A DNA stretch of 33,756 nt from the NCBI GenBank assembly GCA_003488005.1, contig DNND01000009.1, positions 2,150-35,905 on the forward strand. The letters are read 5' to 3'. Origin of the DNA: Blastocatellia bacterium. GTDB lineage: Bacteria > Acidobacteriota > Blastocatellia > Pyrinomonadales > Pyrinomonadaceae. The notes below the pieces were generated by a model. It searched no databases and had not been told where the DNA came from. It saw only the letters and a list, made by a program, of their open reading frames with translations. The position numbers were made by a program, and so were the translations under genes. Numbering within the stretch: position 1 is the first letter of the stretch; each line of letters opens with the position of its first letter. Positions 24,133 to 31,774 of the stretch are shown in pieces.

Positions 24133-26489
24133 TCCTCGCTCTCGTAACCAGTAACTTGCCGGTGAATAGTTGAATCTTCAGGTTGCGCACCGGGTGCCGA
24201 GCTCGGTCTCTCTGTAACTGCGCGCTTGCCGACTTCCGGACGAAATTTTCCGTTAGCGTCGTAAAGTCGCTCGTACTGCAAACGGTTTCGCACTACACCC
24301 TGCACATAACCGCGCGTCTCTTTGAAAGGCACGGCCTCGTCCCATTCATCCATCTCGGCCGGCAAGGAAGTCTTCCATTGGACCACTCGCTGCGGTCCGG
24401 CGTTATAAGCCGCGGCCACGTATTCGATGCGTCCAAACTTATCGATCTGATCGCGCAGATAGGCGGTCCCGAGTTGAATATTCAAACGCGGCTCGTAAAG
24501 CGATTCCTCGGTAATCGAACGCTCAACGCCATACTTCTTCGCGGTCAGCACCGCCGTCGGAATTAAGACCTGCATCAGGCCGTAAGCTCTCGCGGAAGAG
24601 CGCGCCCGCGGATTGAAAACAGTTTCCTGGCGAATCAGGCCGGCCACCTGAAACGGATCAAGATTGCGCGCGCGCGACTCCTGCACAATGATGTCCCAGT
24701 AAGCGAGCGGATAGAAAACGTCCCATTGCTCGCGCGTCAGCTCCTCAGGTTTCATTTGCGAATAATCAGGAAAGCTCTTCTTCAGCACATTCAACGCGCG
24801 TACGTTGTCTTCCTGCGAACGATAGACTTGTGCGATCGCTAGATTAATTTTTGGACTGTTTGGCAGCGAGGTTGAAATTTCGCCCAGCTCCTCGAGTGCC
24901 CATTCATCAAGCCCAGTGGTGGTCAGCTCGCTTGCCTTCGCGATCGTCTTGTCTTCGTTGGCACCGGCAGACTCTTCGGCGACCGTGACGGTTTGCAAGT
25001 TGGCAATTGCACGCCCCATCACCGAATCCGCAGGAAAAGTTTGCACCGGAATCGTTCCGACACCACTCCGAAGCATCGCATCCAAACGCTGCTTGGCAAG
25101 ATAGCCATACCAGTTGGCGTCGTAACGCCCCTGCATCGCCTGGTAAAGCGCGCGCGCTTCGGCCAGCTTGCCGGCCCGTTCAGAATCACGCGCCGCCCAA
25201 TAGCCGGCACGGCCACGATTGTCGGTGTTCTTGTCGGCGTAGTAAGCGAGATGCTCGGTTAACTGCTTTGAAGACTCAGGAAAGTTTTTGGCGTCGTGGG
25301 CCATCCAGGCAAGATTAAACTGCGCCTGCGCAACATCAGCGGAACCTTGATAAGAATTCACCGCCGTACGCAGAAAATAACCGGCGTCGGCATCGTTCTT
25401 TGCGTCTTCAGCGATCTGGCCGACGCTAACCAGCGCTCGCGGCGTGAACGAGCTTGTGGGAAAACTGCGCTGCAGCTCCTGAGTTGTCGCGCGGGCCTGC
25501 TCCCACTGACGCGCGCGCGCGTATGTTTGCGCCAGATTGTAAAGCGCTTCCGCGCGCGTCTCACCAGCCGAGGTTGGCACACTATTCAAAGCGCTGATCG
25601 CCTCCGCAGTTTTCCTGGCGTTAGCCGCCGCAATGCCGCGACGCAATTGCGCTTCTGAATTACTGGCGGCGGGAAACTTCGCAAACGCGTCGGCATAGGC
25701 CTGGGTGGCTTCTGCAAATCGCTTCGCAGCGTAAAGCTTGTCGGCGCGCGCAATTGCTTCTTCCTGCGTCGCGGGTGAAAGCGACGAAGCGTTTCGCTGA
25801 ATCGAGGCCGCAGCCTCCGCGCTTTCGCTCGATGCCGGCGCAAAGAAATAGATGCGCCGGTAGGCCGCCACGGCCTGAATGGCATCGCCGGCTTGCGTGC
25901 GTGCCTTTGCTATCAACAACAGCGCGGCAGCGTCGTCCTTCGCGACCAGGTCTTTTAGTAATGCCGGAACCGCAGTACTGTCTCCCAACTGCGACGCAAT
26001 GCTCGCGGCACGCAATGCGGCTTCTCGCGCGCGAATCGAACCTGGGTAATCACGCAGCAATTGCTCATAACTTGCGCGCGCTCCAGCCTTGTTACCGGCC
26101 TGGTCCAACGCATCAGCGCGCATGAAGAGCGCATAATCGCCAAGCAAACTGTAATCACGCACGACGCTGGTATTAAGTAAGTCAGCCGCGCCGGCAAAAT
26201 CTTTTCTGCCGATTCTGATGCGCGCGCGCACCAGGCGAGCGAGCGCCGCCGCCTTGCTGCGCGGAAACTGCGATTCGATTCGCGCCACGACGTCATCCGA
26301 CGGCAAGACGCCGCCGCGCGTCATCGCGCGCAGATTTTCGAGAGCGCTTGCTTCAGCAGGTGTTTGCAGGCGCGTCAGGCAACTGGCAGTCATGAAGGAC
26401 GGCAGCGACGCACCAATCACGATGGCGAGGCCAACGATGATGAGAAAAAAGCGATGCTTGCTTAACTTTGAAAACACAATATCCCCCAT
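24129..26489 (-). CDS. slt: Soluble-type lytic murein transglycosylase with long TPR-like N-terminal region
   Basis: A 786-residue periplasmic peptidoglycan-cleaving enzyme. A signal or anchor segment is at about 12-30 (FFLIIVGLAIVIGASLPSF). A long alpha-helical superhelix of TPR-like repeats spans about 45-580, as in Slt70. The SLT catalytic domain at about 605-745 has the catalytic Glu622 in LIRQETVFNPRARS, then AYGLMQVLIPTA and AAAYNAGPQRVVQW. The last 40 residues are a charged, disordered tail. The enzyme cuts the MurNAc-GlcNAc bond to give anhydro-muropeptides. It has no visible ribosome-binding site; instead the sequence before the ATG is part of a tandem GGGT-type repeat. It is coupled to the downstream PEGA/TPR gene. 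Confidence 0.94.
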   Translation of the reverse strand: MGDIVFSKLSKHRFFLIIVGLAIVIGASLPSFMTASCLTRLQTPAEASALENLRAMTRGGVLPSDDVVARIESQFPRSKAAALARLVRARIRIGRKDFAGAADLLNTSVVRDYSLLGDYALFMRADALDQAGNKAGARASYEQLLRDYPGSIRAREAALRAASIASQLGDSTAVPALLKDLVAKDDAAALLLIAKARTQAGDAIQAVAAYRRIYFFAPASSESAEAAASIQRNASSLSPATQEEAIARADKLYAAKRFAEATQAYADAFAKFPAASNSEAQLRRGIAAANARKTAEAISALNSVPTSAGETRAEALYNLAQTYARARQWEQARATTQELQRSFPTSSFTPRALVSVGQIAEDAKNDADAGYFLRTAVNSYQGSADVAQAQFNLAWMAHDAKNFPESSKQLTEHLAYYADKNTDNRGRAGYWAARDSERAGKLAEARALYQAMQGRYDANWYGYLAKQRLDAMLRSGVGTIPVQTFPADSVMGRAIANLQTVTVAEESAGANEDKTIAKASELTTTGLDEWALEELGEISTSLPNSPKINLAIAQVYRSQEDNVRALNVLKKSFPDYSQMKPEELTREQWDVFYPLAYWDIIVQESRARNLDPFQVAGLIRQETVFNPRARSSARAYGLMQVLIPTAVLTAKKYGVERSITEESLYEPRLNIQLGTAYLRDQIDKFGRIEYVAAAYNAGPQRVVQWKTSLPAEMDEWDEAVPFKETRGYVQGVVRNRLQYERLYDANGKFRPEVGKRAVTERPSSAPGAQPEDSTIHRQVTGYESEE

Positions 26490-26493
26490 AAAT

Positions 26494-26640
26494 GGGTATA
26501 GGGTGTTGGGTGTGGGGTTTAGGGTTGTCTTAGTTTACCGGCCCAATTTGGATAGCGATATAAGTTAACTCCAGGGCTCACACACCAGAGCTACACGCCT
26601 ACTAAGCTAAACCCTACACCCTGACCCCTACACCCTAACC
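26494..26640. repeat. GGGTGTAGGGT-type short tandem repeats, inverted arms
   Basis: The left arm (26494-26527) repeats GGGTNTNGGGT-like words and the right arm (26609-26640) repeats their complement (ACCCTACACCCT). They face each other across about 80 nt. The left arm begins five bases from the slt start codon on the minus strand. The right arm reaches the stop codon of the GAF-domain gene. It is the same layout as the repeats at 2330-2640 but with different words. Confidence 0.8.
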
Positions 26641-28007
26641 TAAGCTGAAACCGTTGTTCCCGGATATGAATTGCCAAGCTTGGCCGCGTCGCCCTCAGCG
26701 AGCGTATTAACCAGCTCGTGATGAAAATAATCGTAACGCTGGGCCACTTCAGGCTTGACGCGCTTGTCGTACATTTCGCGCGAGCGCTCGATGTCATCGC
26801 GCAGCCGGTCGTACAAATCGTTGCGCGAGCGTCCTTCATTAACCTGGCTCTCTTTATAAAGTTTGATTTCCGAAACCAACAAGCGAGCGAAGCGTCGCGC
26901 GTCTGTATGAAAACGCCGCTCTTCATCATTTGAAACTTCAATTGGCAGCTCGACATCAGCGCCGTAACGCCGGCGCGGCGCTTCTGCCGGCGGCGCTGTT
27001 TCCGCGACGACCGGTGGCGATGTCTGCGCAAAAGGATCGGAAAGAGGTGCTAACGCCGGTGTTGACTCAACTTCAACTGGCGCCGCTGGCTCAGGTTCAG
27101 CAGCAACTGGTTCCGGCTCGACCGCTATCGGTGCAGTTTCTGTAAAAGTGGGCGCGCTTTCTTCGACGACTGGCGTTAGCTCATCGTACTCGACTGTCGG
27201 CGTGTAACCGCGAGCTTCGGTTGTAGGTTCCTCGGCGCGTGCGGGTGCAGGTTGCGCCGCCGCTCCCGAGCGCGCCACTAACAGTTCAACTGCCATTCCT
27301 GCCACGCGCACGAGCGTTTCTAAAGCTTCAAGATTGATCGCTTCAGAATCGAGATCGCCTGAGTCAGCATACAAAACTGCCACGCTGCGACCGCGCACTA
27401 CCAGCGGGACGGCCACGAGGCGCGTCGGCGGTTCCTCGCCAAGATGATTCACAATCAAATGATCGTCGGCGTGCGAGCCCGGTCCACCGCTCCAGGTTTC
27501 TCCCGAACGCGACGCGCCGCCCACGGTCGTGTCGGCACTCAACGCAAATTTGATCTGCTGCACGGCCTGATCGCCGACTGTTCCCTGCAAACCACGCGCG
27601 CGCCAGCCAATGCCCTGATCGCCTTTGATAACAAAGAAAGCCACGCGCGGCGCAAAGGAAGCGGCTCGGTTCACCAGAACTTTTAGAATTTCCGCCTGCG
27701 ATTGCTGTTCGTCGATTTCCGAGATGGCAGCTTTGATTATCGCTACGTCGCTTGACGCTTTGGCCCGCGACGATTCCGAAGCGGCAAGGTCTATGCCTTC
27801 TTCATGCGCTGCTCGCAAATGTTCGACGATCGAAGCGCCGACGGCGCCGTCCAGTTGCACTTCGCCTTGTCGATCCAAAAGCTGGCTGAGCGATTCGTTC
27901 AGTTGACTCTGAAGCGCAGCGATCTCCTGCTTAATACCACCGAGGCGCCCTTCGATATAACTTTCAATATCGCGGCGCAGGCTGTCTTCCAATTGTGCGC
28001 TGACCAC
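26640..28007 (-). CDS. GAF-domain regulatory protein with Pro/Glu/Ala linker and conserved helical C-terminal domain
   Basis: A 455-residue cytosolic protein starting at GTG 28007, fixed by GGAGG eight bases upstream. Residues 1-120 are helical and coiled-coil-like. About 95-260 reads as a GAF-like domain (AEILKVLVNRAASFAPRVAF, then RLVAVPLVVRGRSVAVLYAD). About 265-355 is a low-complexity linker of Pro, Glu, Ala and Val. The final 90 residues (DARRFARLLVSEIKLYKE, then DLYDRLRDDIERSREMYDKR) form a helical module that I recall ending many Acidobacteriota and deltaproteobacterial regulators. No kinase or DNA-binding domain is seen. It may be a scaffold or sensor whose partner binds the C-terminal helices (inference). 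It precedes slt on the same strand. Confidence 0.78.
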   Translation of the reverse strand: MVSAQLEDSLRRDIESYIEGRLGGIKQEIAALQSQLNESLSQLLDRQGEVQLDGAVGASIVEHLRAAHEEGIDLAASESSRAKASSDVAIIKAAISEIDEQQSQAEILKVLVNRAASFAPRVAFFVIKGDQGIGWRARGLQGTVGDQAVQQIKFALSADTTVGGASRSGETWSGGPGSHADDHLIVNHLGEEPPTRLVAVPLVVRGRSVAVLYADSGDLDSEAINLEALETLVRVAGMAVELLVARSGAAAQPAPARAEEPTTEARGYTPTVEYDELTPVVEESAPTFTETAPIAVEPEPVAAEPEPAAPVEVESTPALAPLSDPFAQTSPPVVAETAPPAEAPRRRYGADVELPIEVSNDEERRFHTDARRFARLLVSEIKLYKESQVNEGRSRNDLYDRLRDDIERSREMYDKRVKPEVAQRYDYFHHELVNTLAEGDAAKLGNSYPGTTVSA

Positions 28008-28168
28008 AGGTTATTCCTCCGTTTGCCGGAATATTTTGAGGCGTTCATGGTGAGCATCCTAAGCGGACAGAACGCTTATCACTGAGACTTGCGGGGGGCT
28101 ATTCGTCTCTTGAACGATTATGGACGCGTGCTATTCGGAGAGTCAAGATATCGTTTTCGGAAAGCGGA

Positions 28169-28197
28169 TTGACACATTTTTGGCCCTACGTTATAAG
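28169..28197 (+). promoter_or_regulatory. Near-consensus sigma-70-type promoter for the receiver gene
   Basis: TTGACA at 28169-28174, an exact 17-nt spacer and TATAAG at 28192-28197. The -35 box is perfect and the -10 box has one or two differences. Transcription would start near 28204, about 20 bases before the ATG at 28224, where no clear ribosome-binding site is seen. The rest of the 216-base divergent gap holds nothing recognisable. Confidence 0.72.
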
Positions 28198-28223
28198 TCG
28201 CACCAGCAAAATTAACGCGTTTT

Positions 28224-28598
28224 ATGCCCAGTACCGTCCTCATCGCCGACGACCACGACGACAACCGCGAGCTGATGCAGATCCTGCTTGCGGCCGCGGG
28301 CTATGACGTGCACGAAGCGCGAAATGGCAGCGAATGCCTGGTCCTTGCACGCGAACACCTGCCGGATTTGATTGTGATGGATTTATCGATGCCGGGCCTG
28401 GACGGTTGGGGCGTACTCCGCGAACTCAAAGCCGATCAGCTCACGCTGAAGATTCCCTGCATGGCTGTCACTGCTCACGCCGATCTGGATCGAGCCGAGG
28501 CGCTGAAGACGGGCTTCAATGCTTACGTTTCCAAACCGTTCAGCAGCGAGGATCTTTTGGAAACTGTCGCCAGCCTAATCGCAACCCCAAGCAAGTAA
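28224..28598 (+). CDS. Stand-alone receiver-domain response regulator
   Basis: A single 124-residue CheY-like receiver with no output domain. Acidic cluster DDHDD near 9-13, phosphoacceptor Asp53 in IVMDLSMPGLDGW, switch residue Thr83 in AVTAHAD and Lys104 in VSKPFSSED. Such proteins act as phosphate shuttles or bind a partner when phosphorylated. No kinase is adjacent; the hybrid kinases at 3228 and 16309 or the cut-off kinase at the window start are possible partners, with no direct evidence. A strong promoter lies just upstream and a palindromic repeat just downstream. Confidence 0.93.
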   Translation: MPSTVLIADDHDDNRELMQILLAAAGYDVHEARNGSECLVLAREHLPDLIVMDLSMPGLDGWGVLRELKADQLTLKIPCMAVTAHADLDRAEALKTGFNAYVSKPFSSEDLLETVASLIATPSK

Positions 28599-28613
28599 TT
28601 TAAAAATTTGCCC

Positions 28614-28803
28614 TCGACGCGTAGCGTCGGTCTGAGTTTAGCCTGGCGTTTCAAGGCCGGGAAAAGTCACAAGATCGACCGCGTCGCGTAGCGACGCTTG
28701 AACCTGGTAGCCGCCTCCGTCGTCGCTACGCGACGAGGACCAAGATGAGCTGTCGCCCGGCGTTAAAACGCCGGGCTAAATTCGTACCGACGCTACGCGT
28801 CGA
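28614..28803. repeat. Palindromic intergenic element, family IV copy B
   Basis: A 190-nt element whose ends (28614-28631 and 28786-28803) are exact 18-nt reverse complements. In order it has hairpins with loop GTA (28616-28628), loop GTA (28681-28697), loop TAC (28720-28736), a long GC stem (28755-28776) and loop TAC (28789-28801). It is related along its whole length to the core at 22881-23069. It fills the gap between converging genes, ending eight bases from the methyltransferase stop. Confidence 0.87.
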
Positions 28804-28810
28804 AGACACC

Positions 28811-29830
28811 CTACTTCTGCGAAATCACAACCTGTTCGATCGAAGCCGGCAGCGGTTGAATTTCGCTGTGCGCAAAGCCGGCGTTGGCAAACATCTTTTC
28901 GAATTCGGCGAAGGTGTAGGCATCGCCGCCCTCTGTGCCGCCTAGCATTGTCACGCTAAACGCCGCGGCGTCCGGAGGCGTGATGCGATCGTCATTCGGC
29001 ACAAACTCGACAGTCGCCACGCGTCCTCCGTCATTGAGCGCCGCATGAACTTTTCGCAGCAGCGTCTCGTTCGTTGGAATATCAAAATGATGGAGAAAGT
29101 TTGTTAACAACACCAGGTCGTAGCCGATTCCGTAGTCCACGTCAAAAGCGCTGCCGGCTAAAGTTGAATACCTGTCGCTGACTCCCGCGAGTTTTGCATT
29201 TTCTTCGGCAACTTCTAGCACCGGCGCCCAATCAAGCGCCACTACCTCGGCCTGCGGATTGTTTTTGGCGAACTCGATACCGTAAAGCCCGTGTCCGGCG
29301 GCAATGTCGAGTACTTTCAATTTGGCGTCGGCCTTGGGATCAATCATCTTCGCCAGCATCTGCGCCGGCATCGCCATCATTGGCGCCATCGCGCGCGCAA
29401 ACTTTACCCAGATCGGATTCTCGGCCGAGACGGTCCCACCGTCGGTAGTAATCGTGCCGCCCTTGCGAACAATCGCTGCAAAATTCCTGAAGGCGTCGGT
29501 TAGCTCCGGTGTCGAAATGAACCCGGTCACGCCGCCCATATAGGCCCGCGAACGTTGGTCGAGAAAAATTGCCGAGTCCTGCGTCAAGCTGTAACGGTTT
29601 CCTTCCTTGTTTAGAAAACCCATGATGCACAAAAAGTCGCAAAGTATACGCGTGCCTCGTTCGGAAGCGTCGCAGCGTTTCGCGATCTCGGCGGCGGTAC
29701 TGTTGCCTTCGCCAATTGCGGTAAAGACTTCAAGCTCGATGGCGGCTTTCAATCCCTCGGTGCGCTGGTAGGCATTGATGGTTTGGAAAAATAATTGCGG
29801 CGATGGTTGTTGGCTTGCTGCACTCGACAT
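28811..29830 (-). CDS. SAM-dependent methyltransferase, O-methyltransferase (methyltransf_2) type
   Basis: A 339-residue protein with the usual two-part layout of O-methyltransferases: an N-terminal helical and winged-helix dimerisation domain (about 1-110, AIELEVFTAIGEGNSTAAEI) and a Rossmann methyltransferase domain. The SAM loop is VLDIAAGHGLYG (173-184), followed by the acidic strand end VVALD, then YDLVLLTNFLHHFD and GGRVATVEF. AGGAGA about nine bases before the ATG supports the start. Substrates in this family are small aromatic or polyketide-like molecules; none can be named here. The gene shows no obvious pathway neighbours. Tandem repeats lie in its upstream region. Confidence 0.9.
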   Translation of the reverse strand: MSSAASQQPSPQLFFQTINAYQRTEGLKAAIELEVFTAIGEGNSTAAEIAKRCDASERGTRILCDFLCIMGFLNKEGNRYSLTQDSAIFLDQRSRAYMGGVTGFISTPELTDAFRNFAAIVRKGGTITTDGGTVSAENPIWVKFARAMAPMMAMPAQMLAKMIDPKADAKLKVLDIAAGHGLYGIEFAKNNPQAEVVALDWAPVLEVAEENAKLAGVSDRYSTLAGSAFDVDYGIGYDLVLLTNFLHHFDIPTNETLLRKVHAALNDGGRVATVEFVPNDDRITPPDAAAFSVTMLGGTEGGDAYTFAEFEKMFANAGFAHSEIQPLPASIEQVVISQK

Positions 29831-29871
29831 AATGAAACTCTCCTGTTGTATGGTTTATGAAACTACTTTGA

Positions 29872-29973
29872 ATCCGCAGATTACGCAGATTTCACAGATT
29901 CCGTAAGAAAGATTAGACGCCAGTCTCTACTGTCGTCTGCTTGTAATCTGTGTAATCTGCGAAATCTGCGGAT
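29872..29973. repeat. GCAGATTAC-type 9-nt tandem repeats in inverted arms
   Basis: Three tandem copies of a 9-nt word (GCAGATTAC, GCAGATTTC, ACAGATT) at 29872-29900 face their complement at 29945-29973. The 29-nt arms match at all but two positions, around a 44-nt spacer. The repeat lies between the serine hydrolase stop and the methyltransferase start, 42 bases upstream of the methyltransferase ATG. Confidence 0.85.
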
Positions 29974-29992
29974 ACGCTTTTTGCTGAACAGC

Positions 29993-31732
29993 TTAAGGCG
30001 TGAACGCGCGGAAAAACTCAATTCCTGAATAGGTTACTCGCATGGCGCGCCCGTCCACTATCGTATCAAACACGACCCGGTCAACATCAACGCCCTGACC
30101 CGGCACACGAAACACGCGCGGCTCAATTGGTTCCAATGGCTGCAAGCCTTCGACGAGCAGTTGGCCTTTTCGTACGACCAGCCGCGTGCTTTCGTACCAC
30201 GGACTGTCTGAATGGTAGTGGCCGGCATAAGCATCCCACTCAGGCGGATACTGAAAAGCTTTCGGACCTGAGTAATGTTCGTTGGTCCACCAGCGCCCGC
30301 CGTGAAACGCTTCCGCAACCTTTCCCTGCTCCCGGCTGAAGCCAAGTAGAAACAGATCCCAGTCACGATGCTTCACAAAGAAAATATCAGGCGCCGCTCG
30401 CTCAAGAATTATTGCCGTGCCTGCATGTTGCAAAATTAACTTGTCGCCCTGGCCGGTCAGCACAAGTTTGTCGCCGTTACTTGCGTTGAACGTTCCCGCA
30501 TAGTCGGCTGCGTTTGCAATCTTGTCGGCTGCTGGTGGCGTCGCTGGAGGCGCCGGCAATTCTTTGTTTTTCGCCGCAGCGCTCAATAACTCGACTGCAT
30601 ACCGCGCAACTGCAACCGGCCTGTAGCCACCGCCTAGCGAAGCATTAACTGATGCGAAGGCCGCCATACCATCGGCTAGGTCTGCGTGCATTGCGGAGCT
30701 GAAAGCCACCATCCCGCCCGTGTGACGCAGCAAGGTGTGACCATCTTTTTCGCTCACCCACAAGCCATAAGCGTAGCTTGCATCTTCACCGCGAAACGGA
30801 GACTTGATGACCGGCTTAGTCAGCAAGGCGAATGCTTTTTCCGATAGCACGCGGCCCTTTGGCCCAACACCATGATTCAACAACAGGCGCAAGTAATTGC
30901 TCATGTCGGTCGCGGTCGCGGCAATGCTGCCTGCGGCTTCCGCAACGTCGACCCAGGGCGCTTCGGCGAGTTTTCCATGTGGCGGAAACGGCCGATCTAT
31001 TTTCAATGGTCCATAACCGACCGCGGTTCGGTCTCGAATTGCAGCGCTAATGACCGGCACGCTTGTGTTCATGCCCAGCGGATCCAACAATCGCCGGCGC
31101 ATGATCTCGGCAAAGGACCGCTTCTCAGTTGACTCCAACAAGAAACCAAGCAGCACGTAACCGATATTCGAATACAGCCATTTGCTTCCCGGCTCGAAAC
31201 CCACGCGCAAAGTAGTTGCGGCCACGCGCAGCAGCAACGGCACGCCCGACAGGCCCGCGGTGTGGCTCAACAAATGATGGGTCGTAAACGGCGCATAGCT
31301 CGAATCCACTTTCAGCCACGGCAAATAATCTTTGACTGGCTTGTTGAGATCGAGTTTGCCTTCGTCGGCGAGTTGCAGAATCGCAATGGCGACAAAAGAT
31401 TTCGAGATCGAGCCAATCTCGAACAGTGTTTCCGGCTGAACTTTGATCTTTGCTTTGAGGTCCGCGAATCCGTATTGGGAAGCGCGCAACAGTCCATTGC
31501 GATCGGCCAGCGCCAATGTCATTCCCGGCGCCCCCGTCTCCTTCATATGGCGCGCGATAAATTCATCGAGACGTTGATATGCCGCTTCAAAATGGTCGGT
31601 AGCAGCGCGGTAATTCGCGGACGCGGCCAATACAGGTCGAACCATTCCCGAGAATTGATCCAATAGGACCAGGCCAACGCCGGCTTTCAATCCACCAGTT
31701 AATAATTGCCGTCTGTTAATTAGGGCACTCAC
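29993..31732 (-). CDS. Tat-exported serine hydrolase of the beta-lactamase (class C/PBP) fold
   Basis: 579 residues from GTG 31732 (GGGA lies upstream). The N-terminus INRRQLLTGGLKAGVGLVLL is a twin-arginine-like signal, so the enzyme is probably exported folded. The catalytic core carries SISK (108-111, nucleophile Ser108 and Lys111), YSN (187-189) and a later HTGG motif, the three active-site elements of the class C beta-lactamase/DD-peptidase/esterase superfamily. The last roughly 180 residues form a beta-rich extra domain (YAGTFNASNGDKLVL), as in many exported members. The true substrate (D-amino peptide, ester or other) is not readable; resistance to beta-lactams should not be assumed. 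The amidohydrolase gene lies 42 bases upstream on the same strand. Confidence 0.91.
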   Translation of the reverse strand: MSALINRRQLLTGGLKAGVGLVLLDQFSGMVRPVLAASANYRAATDHFEAAYQRLDEFIARHMKETGAPGMTLALADRNGLLRASQYGFADLKAKIKVQPETLFEIGSISKSFVAIAILQLADEGKLDLNKPVKDYLPWLKVDSSYAPFTTHHLLSHTAGLSGVPLLLRVAATTLRVGFEPGSKWLYSNIGYVLLGFLLESTEKRSFAEIMRRRLLDPLGMNTSVPVISAAIRDRTAVGYGPLKIDRPFPPHGKLAEAPWVDVAEAAGSIAATATDMSNYLRLLLNHGVGPKGRVLSEKAFALLTKPVIKSPFRGEDASYAYGLWVSEKDGHTLLRHTGGMVAFSSAMHADLADGMAAFASVNASLGGGYRPVAVARYAVELLSAAAKNKELPAPPATPPAADKIANAADYAGTFNASNGDKLVLTGQGDKLILQHAGTAIILERAAPDIFFVKHRDWDLFLLGFSREQGKVAEAFHGGRWWTNEHYSGPKAFQYPPEWDAYAGHYHSDSPWYESTRLVVRKGQLLVEGLQPLEPIEPRVFRVPGQGVDVDRVVFDTIVDGRAMRVTYSGIEFFRAFTP

Positions 31733-31774
31733 CTTCAGCGATCCCTTTTTCGGGACGTTTAAGGGCCTTGTTTC

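Noticed and set aside
29993..31732. Beta-lactam resistance gene
   Set aside because: The active-site motifs are shared by esterases and DD-peptidases, and the extra C-terminal domain argues against a dedicated beta-lactamase.
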